Below, piece after piece: positions 1 to 7,722 of a stretch of 64,000 nt of DNA. Numbering within the stretch: position 1 is the first letter of the stretch; the number at the start of each line of letters is the position of its first letter. The position numbers and the translations under genes were made by a program. Below the pieces are notes generated by a model. The model made no database searches, had not been told where the DNA came from, and worked only from the letters and a program-made list of their open reading frames with translations. The DNA is from Faecalibacillus faecis (GTDB lineage: Bacteria; Bacillota_I; Bacilli_A; Erysipelotrichales; Coprobacillaceae): assembly GCF_003024675.1 (NCBI RefSeq), contig NZ_PYLP01000001.1:124001-188000 (forward strand). Reading direction: 5' to 3'.

Positions 1-438
1 AATAAGCATATGATTTCTTCGGTTTATTTGACAGTATGAACGGTAATTTTGTTCAACGTTATAATATTTGTTGATCAGAAAAGATCTGTGAAAGTTATCC
101 ACAGGGAAATCAGGATCATCAAGACAGTCGATGATTTGAGAGAATGTAAAAGTAGAAAAAGGAATCATATCTTCAATAAGCAGAGCATGAGTTTTACCGC
201 ATGAAGTACAGATAATACGCTGAATGGAAACTTTGATTTTTCTTCCAAGAAAATCATAGAAGCGAGAATAGGAAGAATGCATATGCCAGTTATGACTGCC
301 ACAGGTGCATTCAATAGAAGATAAAGAAAATGAAGAAATGAGATCAGAATATAGTTTTCTGAATTTTATAAGAGCATCAAAATCATTTTTAGCTTTGGAA
401 GTATTGAGTTTTATAGAGTAATCAGTTATTATAATCAT
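1..438 (-). CDS. Truncated transposase-like protein, DUF6431-type zinc-ribbon N-terminus
   Basis: The frame is open from an ATG at 438 leftward to the window edge (146 codons, no stop), so the C-terminus is missing. The visible part has a ribbon of the form CxCGS..WHxH followed by CTSCGKTH, which looks like two zinc knuckles, and then a helical segment. This arrangement resembles the DUF6431 domain, which is found at the N-terminus of transposase-like proteins in gut Firmicutes. The family call is from memory of the pattern; the cysteine and histidine layout is directly visible. Function beyond DNA or zinc binding cannot be stated. Confidence 0.55.
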   Translation of the reverse strand, partial: MIIITDYSIKLNTSKAKNDFDALIKFRKLYSDLISSFSLSSIECTCGSHNWHMHSSYSRFYDFLGRKIKVSIQRIICTSCGKTHALLIEDMIPFSTFTFSQIIDCLDDPDFPVDNFHRSFLINKYYNVEQNYRSYCQINRRNHMLI

Positions 439-451
439 GTCTTTTGACAGA

Positions 452-489
452 GGATGATAAGTGACGTTTGGCGATGTTGGGTATCATCC
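452..489. repeat. Inverted repeat in the leader of the transposase-like gene
   Basis: GGATGATA (452-459) and TATCATCC (482-489) form a perfect 8-bp inverted repeat around a 22-base loop, between the transposase-like gene start and repeat copy A. It could be a leader hairpin limiting expression of the gene, or a terminal motif of a mobile element. The sequence does not decide between them. Confidence 0.4.
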
Positions 490-542
490 TTTTTACTTTC
501 TATATATTTAAATAATTATGACATGATATCAAAGTAATATAA

Positions 543-648
543 AGCAAAAAAGCAGACCTCATGAAACAGAAGAGGTCTGTTTTTACTACATATATTAAAA
601 CCACAAGATTTTGAAAAGCAGTTTCAAATATCATGGCTTGAAATAAAA
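543..648. repeat. Dispersed 106-base structured repeat, copy A
   Basis: This block matches 22196-22301 without gaps, with about 11 differences. It contains an 8-bp stem (CAGACCTC/GAGGTCTG) followed by five T residues, and a second stem TTTGAAA/TTTCAAA. Here it lies between the transposase-like gene and the arginine operon terminator. No open frame of note crosses it. Confidence 0.75.
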
Positions 649-669
649 CCAAAGGGCGAAAGCCCTTTT
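641..669 (-). terminator. Terminator of argGH
   Basis: AAAGGGC, a GAAA loop and GCCCTTT form a 7-bp stem directly past the argH stop; reading leftward it is followed by a T-rich tract. Confidence 0.7.
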
Positions 670-2045
670 TAAAATTGTTTTAAATATTCTTCATTTAAAG
701 CGATGACTTTTTTCATCATTTCTTGACCACAGGCACCAATCGTATTTCTTTTATTGACACAAGTATTGACATCAATTGCTTGATAAACATCATCTTCAAA
801 AACATCAGAAATATTTTTGAATTCTTCTAGAGAAAGTTCATCAAGATCTTTGTTTTGACTAATGGCATATAAGACAAGTTGTCCAATAATACCATGAGCA
901 TCTCTAAATGGAACACCTTTGTTTACTAGATAGTCAGCAGCATCGGTTGCATTTGTAAAGCCACCAGTTGCTGATTTTTTCATTTTATCTTTATTAAATG
1001 TTGTTGATTTTAACATATCACTTAATAATTGAAGACATCCCTTAGTAGTATTTAATGCATCAAAATACATTTCTTTATCTTCTTGCATATCTTTATTATA
1101 AGCAAGAGGAAGACCTTTCATAGTTGTTAAAAATCCCATAAGGGCACCATAAACACGTCCTGTTTTTCCCCTGATCAATTCGCAAATATCAGGGTTTTTC
1201 TTTTGTGGCATGATTGAAGAACCAGTTGAGAAAGTATCATCTAAATCAATAAATTGATATTCATTCGTATTCCAAATAATCATTTCTTCAGATAAACGTG
1301 ACATATGCATCATCATCGTAGACATTGCACTTAAAAGTTCAATTAAATAATCACGATCAGAAACACCATCAATACTATTTAAACAAGGTCCTTTAAAACC
1401 TAAAATGTCAGCACTGTATTCTCTATCTAATGGATAAGTTGTTCCAGCAAGAGCACCAGAACCTAATGGGCAATAGTCCATTCTTTCATAAATATCATGT
1501 AAACGTGATTGATCGCGTTTAAACATTTCAAAATAAGCGCCCATATGATGCGCTAAGGTAATTGGTTGTGCTTTTTGTAGATGAGTAAAACCAGGCATGA
1601 TGGTATCGACATGTTCTTTCATGATTTCATGAATAGTTTTTAGTAAATCAATAAGTAAAGTATTTAACATTTCGATTTGATCTTTTGTATAAAGTCTCAT
1701 ATCTAAAGCGACTTGGTCATTTCTACTTCTACCTGTATGTAATTTTTTACCGGTATCACCAATACGATCGATTAATGTGGATTCTACAAAGCTATGAATA
1801 TCTTCAAAGCTTTCATCAATTTCTAATGTTTCATTTTCAACTTCATTTAAAATTTCTTTTAAAGTTTTTTCAATTAATTGACCTTCTTCTTGAGTTAAGA
1901 TTTCTTGTTTTGTCAACATTTTTACATGACCAATACTTCCTTTGATATCTTGACCGGCAAAAGTTTTATCAAATTTAATAGAAGCATTAAAATCATAAAC
2001 AAGTTGGTTTGTTGGTTTTGTGAATCTTCCACCCCATAAATTCAT
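669..2045 (-). CDS. argH: Argininosuccinate lyase
   Basis: This 458-residue protein splits argininosuccinate into arginine and fumarate, the last step of arginine synthesis. The fumarase/aspartase superfamily signature GSSIMPQKKNPD is present around residue 278, and the N-terminus MNLWGGRFTKP is typical of ArgH. The length is normal. The ATG at 2045 has an AAGGAGG Shine-Dalgarno. It follows argG on the same strand after 39 bases that contain a strong hairpin, so its expression relative to argG may be attenuated. A T-box-controlled argCJB set lies on the other side of argG, in the opposite direction. Confidence 0.96.
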   Translation of the reverse strand: MNLWGGRFTKPTNQLVYDFNASIKFDKTFAGQDIKGSIGHVKMLTKQEILTQEEGQLIEKTLKEILNEVENETLEIDESFEDIHSFVESTLIDRIGDTGKKLHTGRSRNDQVALDMRLYTKDQIEMLNTLLIDLLKTIHEIMKEHVDTIMPGFTHLQKAQPITLAHHMGAYFEMFKRDQSRLHDIYERMDYCPLGSGALAGTTYPLDREYSADILGFKGPCLNSIDGVSDRDYLIELLSAMSTMMMHMSRLSEEMIIWNTNEYQFIDLDDTFSTGSSIMPQKKNPDICELIRGKTGRVYGALMGFLTTMKGLPLAYNKDMQEDKEMYFDALNTTKGCLQLLSDMLKSTTFNKDKMKKSATGGFTNATDAADYLVNKGVPFRDAHGIIGQLVLYAISQNKDLDELSLEEFKNISDVFEDDVYQAIDVNTCVNKRNTIGACGQEMMKKVIALNEEYLKQF

Positions 2046-2059
2046 AAATTTCCTCCTTT

Positions 2060-2090
2060 AAATAAAAAGAGCAGTGGGCTCTTTTTATTT
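2060..2090 (-). terminator. Intercistronic hairpin between argG and argH
   Basis: A 13-base arm rich in A ending in GAGC pairs with GCTC plus a T/A tract around an AGTG-like loop. The hairpin overlaps the argG stop codon and sits just before the argH ribosome-binding site. It has the form of a rho-independent terminator in both directions, so it may cause partial termination or protect the argG 3' end. Confidence 0.55.
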
Positions 2091-3296
2091 TTTGTTATTT
2101 AATTTCATTGCACGTACTTTAGTTGAAAGACCATATAAAGTAATGAATCCTTCAGCATCATGATGATCATATAAATCACCAGTTTTAAATGAAGCGATAT
2201 CTTCATCATATAATGAGTAAGGAGAAGTTGTACCTTCTTTAATAATATTACCTTTATATAATCTAAAGTTTGTTGTACCTGTTACATATTCTTGAGTTTT
2301 ATCAACAAAAGCAGTTAATGCTTCTCTAAGTGGTGAGAACCATTTAGCTGCATAAACAAGTTCAGCAAATTCAACAGAAACAAGACGTTTATATTTAAGT
2401 GTTTCTCTATCTAAGATAAGTTCTTCTAATTGTTGGTGAGCTTCCATTAAAATTGTTCCACCTGGTGTTTCATAAACACCTCTTGATTTCATACCAACAA
2501 CACGGTTTTCAACGATATCAATAATTCCAATACCATGTTGACCACCAATTTCATTTAATTTTTCTAAGATTTCTCTTTGTGACATTTTTTCACCGTTTAA
2601 AGCAACAGGAACACCTTTTTCCCAATCGATTGATAAGTGTACATCTTCTTCTGGAGCTTTTTCTGGAGAATTTGATAATACTAATAAGTGATCATAATTG
2701 GGTGCACATGACGGATCTTCAAGTTCTAATCCTTCATGAGAAATATGCCAAATATTTCTATCACGTGAGTAACTATTATCAGCAGAGAAAGGTAAATTAA
2801 TACCATGAGCTCTACAATATTCGATTTCAGATTCACGAGAATCCATTGTCCATTTTGGATCACGCCAAGCAGCAATGATTTTTAAATCTGGAGCTAATGC
2901 TTTAATACCTAATTCAAAACGAATTTGGTCATTTCCTTTACCAGTTGCACCATGACAAATTGCTGTTGCGCCTTCTTGACGAGCAACATCAACAAGTACT
3001 TTTGCGATTAATGGACGAGCAGTTGCAGTCCCTAATAAGTATTTGTATTCAAATACAGCATCTGCTTGAACAGTAGGCATAATGTAATTTTCTACGTATT
3101 CATCAACCACATTTTTGATATAAAGTTTACTTGCACCACAAGCTTTAGCACGTTCTTCTAGACCGTCTAATTCTTCTTTTTGACCAACGTCAATACAGCA
3201 ACAAATAACTTCACAATCGTAGTTTTCTTTTAGCCATGGGATGATCGCAGTTGTATCTAATCCACCAGAATAAGCTAAAACAACTTTTTCTTTCAT
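2085..3296 (-). CDS. argG: Argininosuccinate synthase
   Basis: This 403-residue enzyme joins citrulline and aspartate using ATP to make argininosuccinate. The N-terminal P-loop-type motif AYSGGLDTT (residues 8-16) of the N-type ATP pyrophosphatase family is intact. The length and the conserved block around GCTGKGND-like residues (HGATGKGNDQ) are standard. It is the first gene of a leftward argG-argH pair that diverges from argCJB. No T-box is visible on its own 5' side. Confidence 0.96.
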   Translation of the reverse strand: MKEKVVLAYSGGLDTTAIIPWLKENYDCEVICCCIDVGQKEELDGLEERAKACGASKLYIKNVVDEYVENYIMPTVQADAVFEYKYLLGTATARPLIAKVLVDVARQEGATAICHGATGKGNDQIRFELGIKALAPDLKIIAAWRDPKWTMDSRESEIEYCRAHGINLPFSADNSYSRDRNIWHISHEGLELEDPSCAPNYDHLLVLSNSPEKAPEEDVHLSIDWEKGVPVALNGEKMSQREILEKLNEIGGQHGIGIIDIVENRVVGMKSRGVYETPGGTILMEAHQQLEELILDRETLKYKRLVSVEFAELVYAAKWFSPLREALTAFVDKTQEYVTGTTNFRLYKGNIIKEGTTSPYSLYDEDIASFKTGDLYDHHDAEGFITLYGLSTKVRAMKLNNKK

Positions 3297-3451
3297 TTAT
3301 AGTTTCCCCCTTATTTTTATATTATAAATTATTATTATCATAAACTACTTTTTTCAAATATGCAATATACTTGTCGAAATGTTGTAGACCCAAAAAGTAA
3401 GCCGCATCTTTATTATATATATTAAAAAATTTTTTTCTTAATAAATCATTA

Positions 3452-3479
3452 TTGACAAAATGGAAATTTGTCATATAAT
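3452..3479 (+). promoter_or_regulatory. Promoter of the T-box/argCJB transcript
   Basis: TTGACA (3452-3457) and TATAAT (3474-3479) are both perfect consensus boxes with 16-base spacing. The predicted start near 3486 falls exactly at the 5' base of T-box stem I. Confidence 0.8.
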
Positions 3480-3485
3480 GATTTT

Positions 3486-3714
3486 AAACTCGATGACTAA
3501 AAGAGTAGTCTTTATGGAAATAAGAGCAATCCTATGTTGATGGAAGATAGGAATGGAAATAAAGATGAAGCGCATTTACGAGAGGGAAGATGGAAATAAA
3601 AGTATATCTTTTGGTAGATCTGCCTTAAAGATGAAAGAGGTTGTAAGGTCAACTTGCAACAATTAGAGTGGTAACGCGGTCAATCGTCTCTATTTATAGA
3701 GACGATTTTTTATT
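3486..3714 (+). promoter_or_regulatory. T-box riboswitch, probably arginine tRNA-responsive, controlling argCJB
   Basis: The leader has the T-box core AGAGTGGTAACGCGG (3665-3679) followed by a terminator, AATCGTCTC/GAGACGATT (3682-3707) with a T tract. Stem I can be drawn with CTCG near 3489 pairing CGAG near 3578, an AGTAG loop E element and TCTTT/AAAGA above the specifier loop. The specifier side reads GAAGCGCATTT, in which CGC (3571-3573) would be an arginine codon, consistent with the downstream arg genes. Neighbouring frames (AGC, GCA) cannot be excluded by eye. The UGGU bulge fits a tRNA with discriminator A. Confidence 0.88.
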
Positions 3715-3735
3715 TTTTATAGGGGGAAAAGTAGA

Positions 3736-4773
3736 ATGATTAATGTCGGAATTGTTGGTTCAACTGGTTATGGAGGATGTGAGCTGGTAAGATTTTTGTC
3801 AACACATCCAAATGTCAATATTGAATGGGTTTCATCAAGAACATATAGTGATCAAGAATATAGTGATGTTTATAAAAGTTATTTCACTTTATTAGATCAA
3901 AAATGTGTAGATGAAGATATTGAAAAATATTTAGATCATGTTGATGTTGTTTTCTTTGCCACACCTCAAGGGGTTTGTGCAAAGATGGTCAATGAAAATG
4001 TTTTAAAGAAAGTAAAGGTTATTGATTTATCAGCGGATTATCGTATTAAAGATGTTGAAACTTATGAATCATGGTATGGAATTAAACATGCTTCACCTGA
4101 ATTTATTCAAGAAGCAGTTTATGGATTATGTGAAATTAATAGGGAAGATGTTAAAAAGGCACGTTTGGTTGCTAATCCTGGATGTTATCCAACATGTTCC
4201 ATTTTATCGATTTATCCACTTGCAAAAGCAGGACTTATTGATATGGATACATTGATAATTGATGCAAAAAGTGGAACAAGTGGTGCTGGTAGAGGTGCTA
4301 AAGTACAAAATCTTTATTGTGAAGTCAATGAAAGTATTAAAGCTTATGGTGTGGCAAGTCATCGACATACACCAGAAATTGAAGAACAATTAGGGTATGC
4401 TTCTTCATCAAAAGTATTACTTAACTTCACACCACATCTTATTCCGATGAATCGTGGGATTTTGATTACTGCTTATGCAAAGCTAAAAGAAGGGGTTAGC
4501 GAAGAAGAAGTTAAAAAAGCTTATGATATTTATAAGGATGAATATTTTGTACGTGTCTTAAAAGAAGGAAATGTTCCAGAAGTAAGAAATGTAAAATGTT
4601 CAAACTTTGTCGATGTTGCTTATAAAGTAGATCCTCGTACACATAGAGTTATTATGATGGGAGCTATGGATAATCTTGTTAAAGGAGCTGCTGGACAAGC
4701 AATTCAAAATATGAATATTATGTTTGGTTTAGATGAAAAAACAGGGCTTATGTTAGCACCTGCAGTATTATAA
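3736..4773 (+). CDS. argC: N-acetyl-gamma-glutamyl-phosphate reductase
   Basis: This 345-residue NADPH-dependent enzyme makes N-acetylglutamate semialdehyde. The N-terminal Rossmann motif VGSTGYGG (residues 7-14) and the catalytic cysteine in NPGCYPT (around 147-153) are clear. The GGGGGAAA ribosome-binding site precedes the ATG at 3736. It is first in the argC-argJ-argB operon behind the T-box leader. Confidence 0.96.
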   Translation: MINVGIVGSTGYGGCELVRFLSTHPNVNIEWVSSRTYSDQEYSDVYKSYFTLLDQKCVDEDIEKYLDHVDVVFFATPQGVCAKMVNENVLKKVKVIDLSADYRIKDVETYESWYGIKHASPEFIQEAVYGLCEINREDVKKARLVANPGCYPTCSILSIYPLAKAGLIDMDTLIIDAKSGTSGAGRGAKVQNLYCEVNESIKAYGVASHRHTPEIEEQLGYASSSKVLLNFTPHLIPMNRGILITAYAKLKEGVSEEEVKKAYDIYKDEYFVRVLKEGNVPEVRNVKCSNFVDVAYKVDPRTHRVIMMGAMDNLVKGAAGQAIQNMNIMFGLDEKTGLMLAPAVL

Positions 4774-4785
4774 GGGGAAAAGAGT

Positions 4786-6009
4786 ATGAAAGTAATAGAT
4801 AATGGAACAGTTACTAACCCAAAAGGTTATAAAGGAACTGGATTGCATATTGGGATCAAAAAGAAAAATAAAGATTTTGCTTTAATTGTTTCAGATGTTG
4901 AAGCCAAAGCAGTGGGAACTTTTACAACAAATATGGTAAAAGCTGCCCCTGTTTTATGGGATAAACATATCGTAGAAAATTATGAAACAGTCAAAGCAAT
5001 TGCTATTAATAGTGGAATTGCTAATGCTTGTACAGGTGAACTTGGAAATCAAGCAAATGAAAAATTTGCAAGTATCGTAGGGGATGCTTTAGAAGTCGAT
5101 AAAGAAAAAGTTCTTATTTGTTCAACGGGAGTTATTGGGAAACAACTTCCTACAGAACCAATTGAAAAGGGAATTGGGGATGCTTTAAAACAATTAAAAG
5201 GTGATCATCAAGCAGGAATTGATGTTGCGACTTCGATTATGACAACAGATACCAAACCAAAACATCTTGCTGTAGAAATTGAAGTAGGTGGAAAAACAGT
5301 AACCATTGGTGCTTGTTGTAAAGGATCAGGAATGATTCATCCGAATATGGCAACAATGTTAGGATTCATTACAACAGATTTAAATATTTCTAAAGAGTTA
5401 TTAAATAAAGCTTTAAAATCAGTTATTCCTGATACTTTTAATATGATTTCAGTAGATCGTGATACATCGACAAATGATACGGTTTTATTACTTGCTAATG
5501 GTTTAGCAGGAAATGATGAAATCACAGAAGAAAATGAAGATTATCAAATATTTAAAGAAGCTCTTTACTATGTTAATGAATATCTTGCTAAATGTATTGC
5601 TGGTGATGGGGAAGGTGCCACAAAACTTTTAGAAGTCAATGTAAAAGGGGCAAAAGATGTTAAACAAGCAAAAGTCATTGCCAAAAGTGTATGTACATCA
5701 CCACTTGTTAAAACAGCTATTTATGGTAATGATGCAAACTGGGGTCGACTTTTATGTGCGATGGGATATTCTGGTGAAGAATTTGATCCTTATCAAGTTG
5801 ATTTATTTATTGAAAGTGAATTTGGAAATTTACAACTTGTTGAAAATGGAATGGCTACTGATTATAGCGAAGAGTTTGCTACAAAAATCTTATCAAGTGA
5901 ATATGTTAAAGCAAACATTATTATGAAAATTGCGGATGGAAAAGCCACTGCTTGGGGTTGTGACTTAACTTATGATTATGTAAAAATTAATGCTGATTAT
6001 CGTTCGTAG
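4786..6009 (+). CDS. argJ: Glutamate N-acetyltransferase / N-acetylglutamate synthase
   Basis: This 407-residue Ntn-type autoprocessing enzyme transfers acetyl from N-acetylornithine to glutamate. The self-cleavage region KGSGMIHPNMATMLGF (about residues 178-193) contains the expected cleavage threonine in the ATML motif. It lies 12 bases after argC with a GGGGAAA site. ArgJ allows acetyl recycling. argD and argF are not in this window and must be elsewhere if the pathway is complete. Confidence 0.95.
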   Translation: MKVIDNGTVTNPKGYKGTGLHIGIKKKNKDFALIVSDVEAKAVGTFTTNMVKAAPVLWDKHIVENYETVKAIAINSGIANACTGELGNQANEKFASIVGDALEVDKEKVLICSTGVIGKQLPTEPIEKGIGDALKQLKGDHQAGIDVATSIMTTDTKPKHLAVEIEVGGKTVTIGACCKGSGMIHPNMATMLGFITTDLNISKELLNKALKSVIPDTFNMISVDRDTSTNDTVLLLANGLAGNDEITEENEDYQIFKEALYYVNEYLAKCIAGDGEGATKLLEVNVKGAKDVKQAKVIAKSVCTSPLVKTAIYGNDANWGRLLCAMGYSGEEFDPYQVDLFIESEFGNLQLVENGMATDYSEEFATKILSSEYVKANIIMKIADGKATAWGCDLTYDYVKINADYRS

Positions 6010-6020
6010 GGGGAAATGAG

Positions 6021-6893
6021 ATGCAACAAGAATTTAAAAAAGAAATCGATAAAGCGGAGATTCTTGTCGAAGCTTTAGGATATATGCAAAAATACGAAGG
6101 GGATATCGTTGTTATTAAATATGGCGGAAGTGCCATGACAAATGAAATTATTAAAAAGAGTGTTCTAAAAGATATCGCTGTTTTAAAATCAGTCGGGTTA
6201 AAACCGATTATTGTTCACGGTGGAGGGAAAGACATCAATCGTATGTTAGATCGTGTACAAATTAAAAGCGAATTTAAAAATGGATTACGTGTAACAGATA
6301 AAGATACTTTAGAAATTGCAGAAATGGTTTTATCAGGTAAAATCAATAAAGGTCTTGTTACTCATTTGGAACAAATTGGAACACATGCTGTTGGTCTATC
6401 TGGAAAAGATGGCAATATGATCACAGTAGAAAAAGTGATGCCTCAAGGTGAAGATATTGGTTTTGTTGGAAAGATTACTTATGTGGATACAACACTTATC
6501 AATACTTTATTAGATCAAGGATATACTCCAATTATTTCGACAATTGGTCTTGATGAAAAATATCATGCTTATAATATTAATGCCGATGATGTTGCAACCG
6601 CAATCGCTCGCGCTGTAAAAGCAAGTAAACTTGTTTTCTTAACAGATATTGAAGGTGTCTTAGAAAATCCAAGTGATCCAAGTACACTTATTTCTAAAAT
6701 TGATACTGAATCTGCTAAAGAACTCTTTGAAAGTGGTATTATTACCGGCGGTATGATTCCTAAACTTAAAAACTGTTTAGATGCGGTGCAAAATGATGTT
6801 AAACGTGTTCATATTTTAGATGGACGTTTAGAACATAGTTTATTAATTGAAATCTTTACAAAAAAAGGTGTTGGAACAATGATAAAAAGATAG
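6021..6893 (+). CDS. argB: Acetylglutamate kinase
   Basis: This 290-residue amino-acid kinase phosphorylates N-acetylglutamate. The KYGGSAM motif near residue 34, the IIVHGGGKDIN motif near 63 and NINADDVATAIA near 189 are diagnostic. It is the last gene of argCJB, 11 bases after argJ with a GGGGGAAA site, and ends in a bidirectional terminator shared with the convergent neighbour. Confidence 0.95.
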   Translation: MQQEFKKEIDKAEILVEALGYMQKYEGDIVVIKYGGSAMTNEIIKKSVLKDIAVLKSVGLKPIIVHGGGKDINRMLDRVQIKSEFKNGLRVTDKDTLEIAEMVLSGKINKGLVTHLEQIGTHAVGLSGKDGNMITVEKVMPQGEDIGFVGKITYVDTTLINTLLDQGYTPIISTIGLDEKYHAYNINADDVATAIARAVKASKLVFLTDIEGVLENPSDPSTLISKIDTESAKELFESGIITGGMIPKLKNCLDAVQNDVKRVHILDGRLEHSLLIEIFTKKGVGTMIKR

Positions 6894-6914
6894 TGCAAAT
6901 GCACTATCTTTTTA
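6885..6914. terminator. Bidirectional terminator between argB and the phosphoesterase-like gene
   Basis: AAAAAGATAGTGC and GCACTATCTTTTT form a long perfect stem with flanking A and T runs; it serves both convergent transcripts. Confidence 0.85.
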
Positions 6915-7722
6915 ATGTAATTATATTCACTTCATCACGCGTTAAAAAACGATGATTTTCACTACTTTCTTTATTGAAACCATTAGAAATCAATAAAGTT
7001 GTCTTATTTTTTGTATGCTTTCCATTTACATAATTCTTACCTTTATCCTTCGTTTCAATCCCACCAATAAATGGTATTTTATAATAACCACCTAATGTAT
7101 GCCCAGATAATTGTAATTGAATGGAGTACTGACTTATTTCTTTAAAATAATCAGGTTGATGAATAAGTGCTATTTTATAACTCTTTTCGTTGGTTTCATT
7201 AATCAAACCAGAACAATCTCCTGTATTTTCTAAACCAATTAATTGAATAATATCTTCTTTATAATAGATATTTCTAACTTCGTTATGCAATACTTCAAAA
7301 CCAGCTTCTGTTAAAATATTTGAACAGGTAGAAGAATCATTTTGATCTTTATCTCCTAGTACTGCAAATTTTCCATAATGGCTTTGAAGTTTCTTTAATA
7401 CTTTTGAAACTTGATTGTTTTCAAAACTACTTTCGTTAAAAATATCGCCACCAAAAAGGATCATATCTAAGTTTTTAGCGTTTAAATCTTGAATAATACT
7501 GTTTAATCTTGTTAAATCGTTTTTTTTAGATAAATTCAAATCTGAAAGATATCCAATTGTAAACCCATTAAATTGTTTCGGTAATGAATTTTCTGTAAAT
7601 GTTGTTTTTGTAATTGAACAGCGATCTTGGCTTTGTTCATACCATTGAAAAATACATAAAGCAACAAGAACACAAAGAACAATAAGAAATAGTTTTTTAA
7701 ATTTCTTGATTAATTTTTTCAT
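6904..7722 (-). CDS. Membrane-anchored metallophosphoesterase-like protein with lost metal ligands
   Basis: This 272-residue protein has an N-terminal membrane helix (about residues 10-27) and a calcineurin-like phosphoesterase fold of the YkuE/YaeI type. The fold motifs are recognisable but altered. The usual SDLH is SDLN, GNHD is GDKD, and GHTHGGQ is GHTLGGY. GGDIF and an IHQPD histidine remain. Most residues that hold the two metals are therefore gone, suggesting a non-catalytic relative. Its ATG overlaps the RNase J stop (ATGA), so it is translationally coupled to RNase J. What it binds is unknown. Confidence 0.75.
   Translation of the reverse strand: MKKLIKKFKKLFLIVLCVLVALCIFQWYEQSQDRCSITKTTFTENSLPKQFNGFTIGYLSDLNLSKKNDLTRLNSIIQDLNAKNLDMILFGGDIFNESSFENNQVSKVLKKLQSHYGKFAVLGDKDQNDSSTCSNILTEAGFEVLHNEVRNIYYKEDIIQLIGLENTGDCSGLINETNEKSYKIALIHQPDYFKEISQYSIQLQLSGHTLGGYYKIPFIGGIETKDKGKNYVNGKHTKNKTTLLISNGFNKESSENHRFLTRDEVNIITLKR

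Noticed and set aside
2579-2800. Open frame on the plus strand inside argG
   Set aside because: It is antisense to a well-conserved enzyme, has no ribosome-binding site, and reads as low-complexity hydrophobic residues.
3297-3451. Second T-box or ARG box controlling argG
   Set aside because: No T-box core sequence and no clear paired TGAATA/TATTCA motif could be found on the minus strand.
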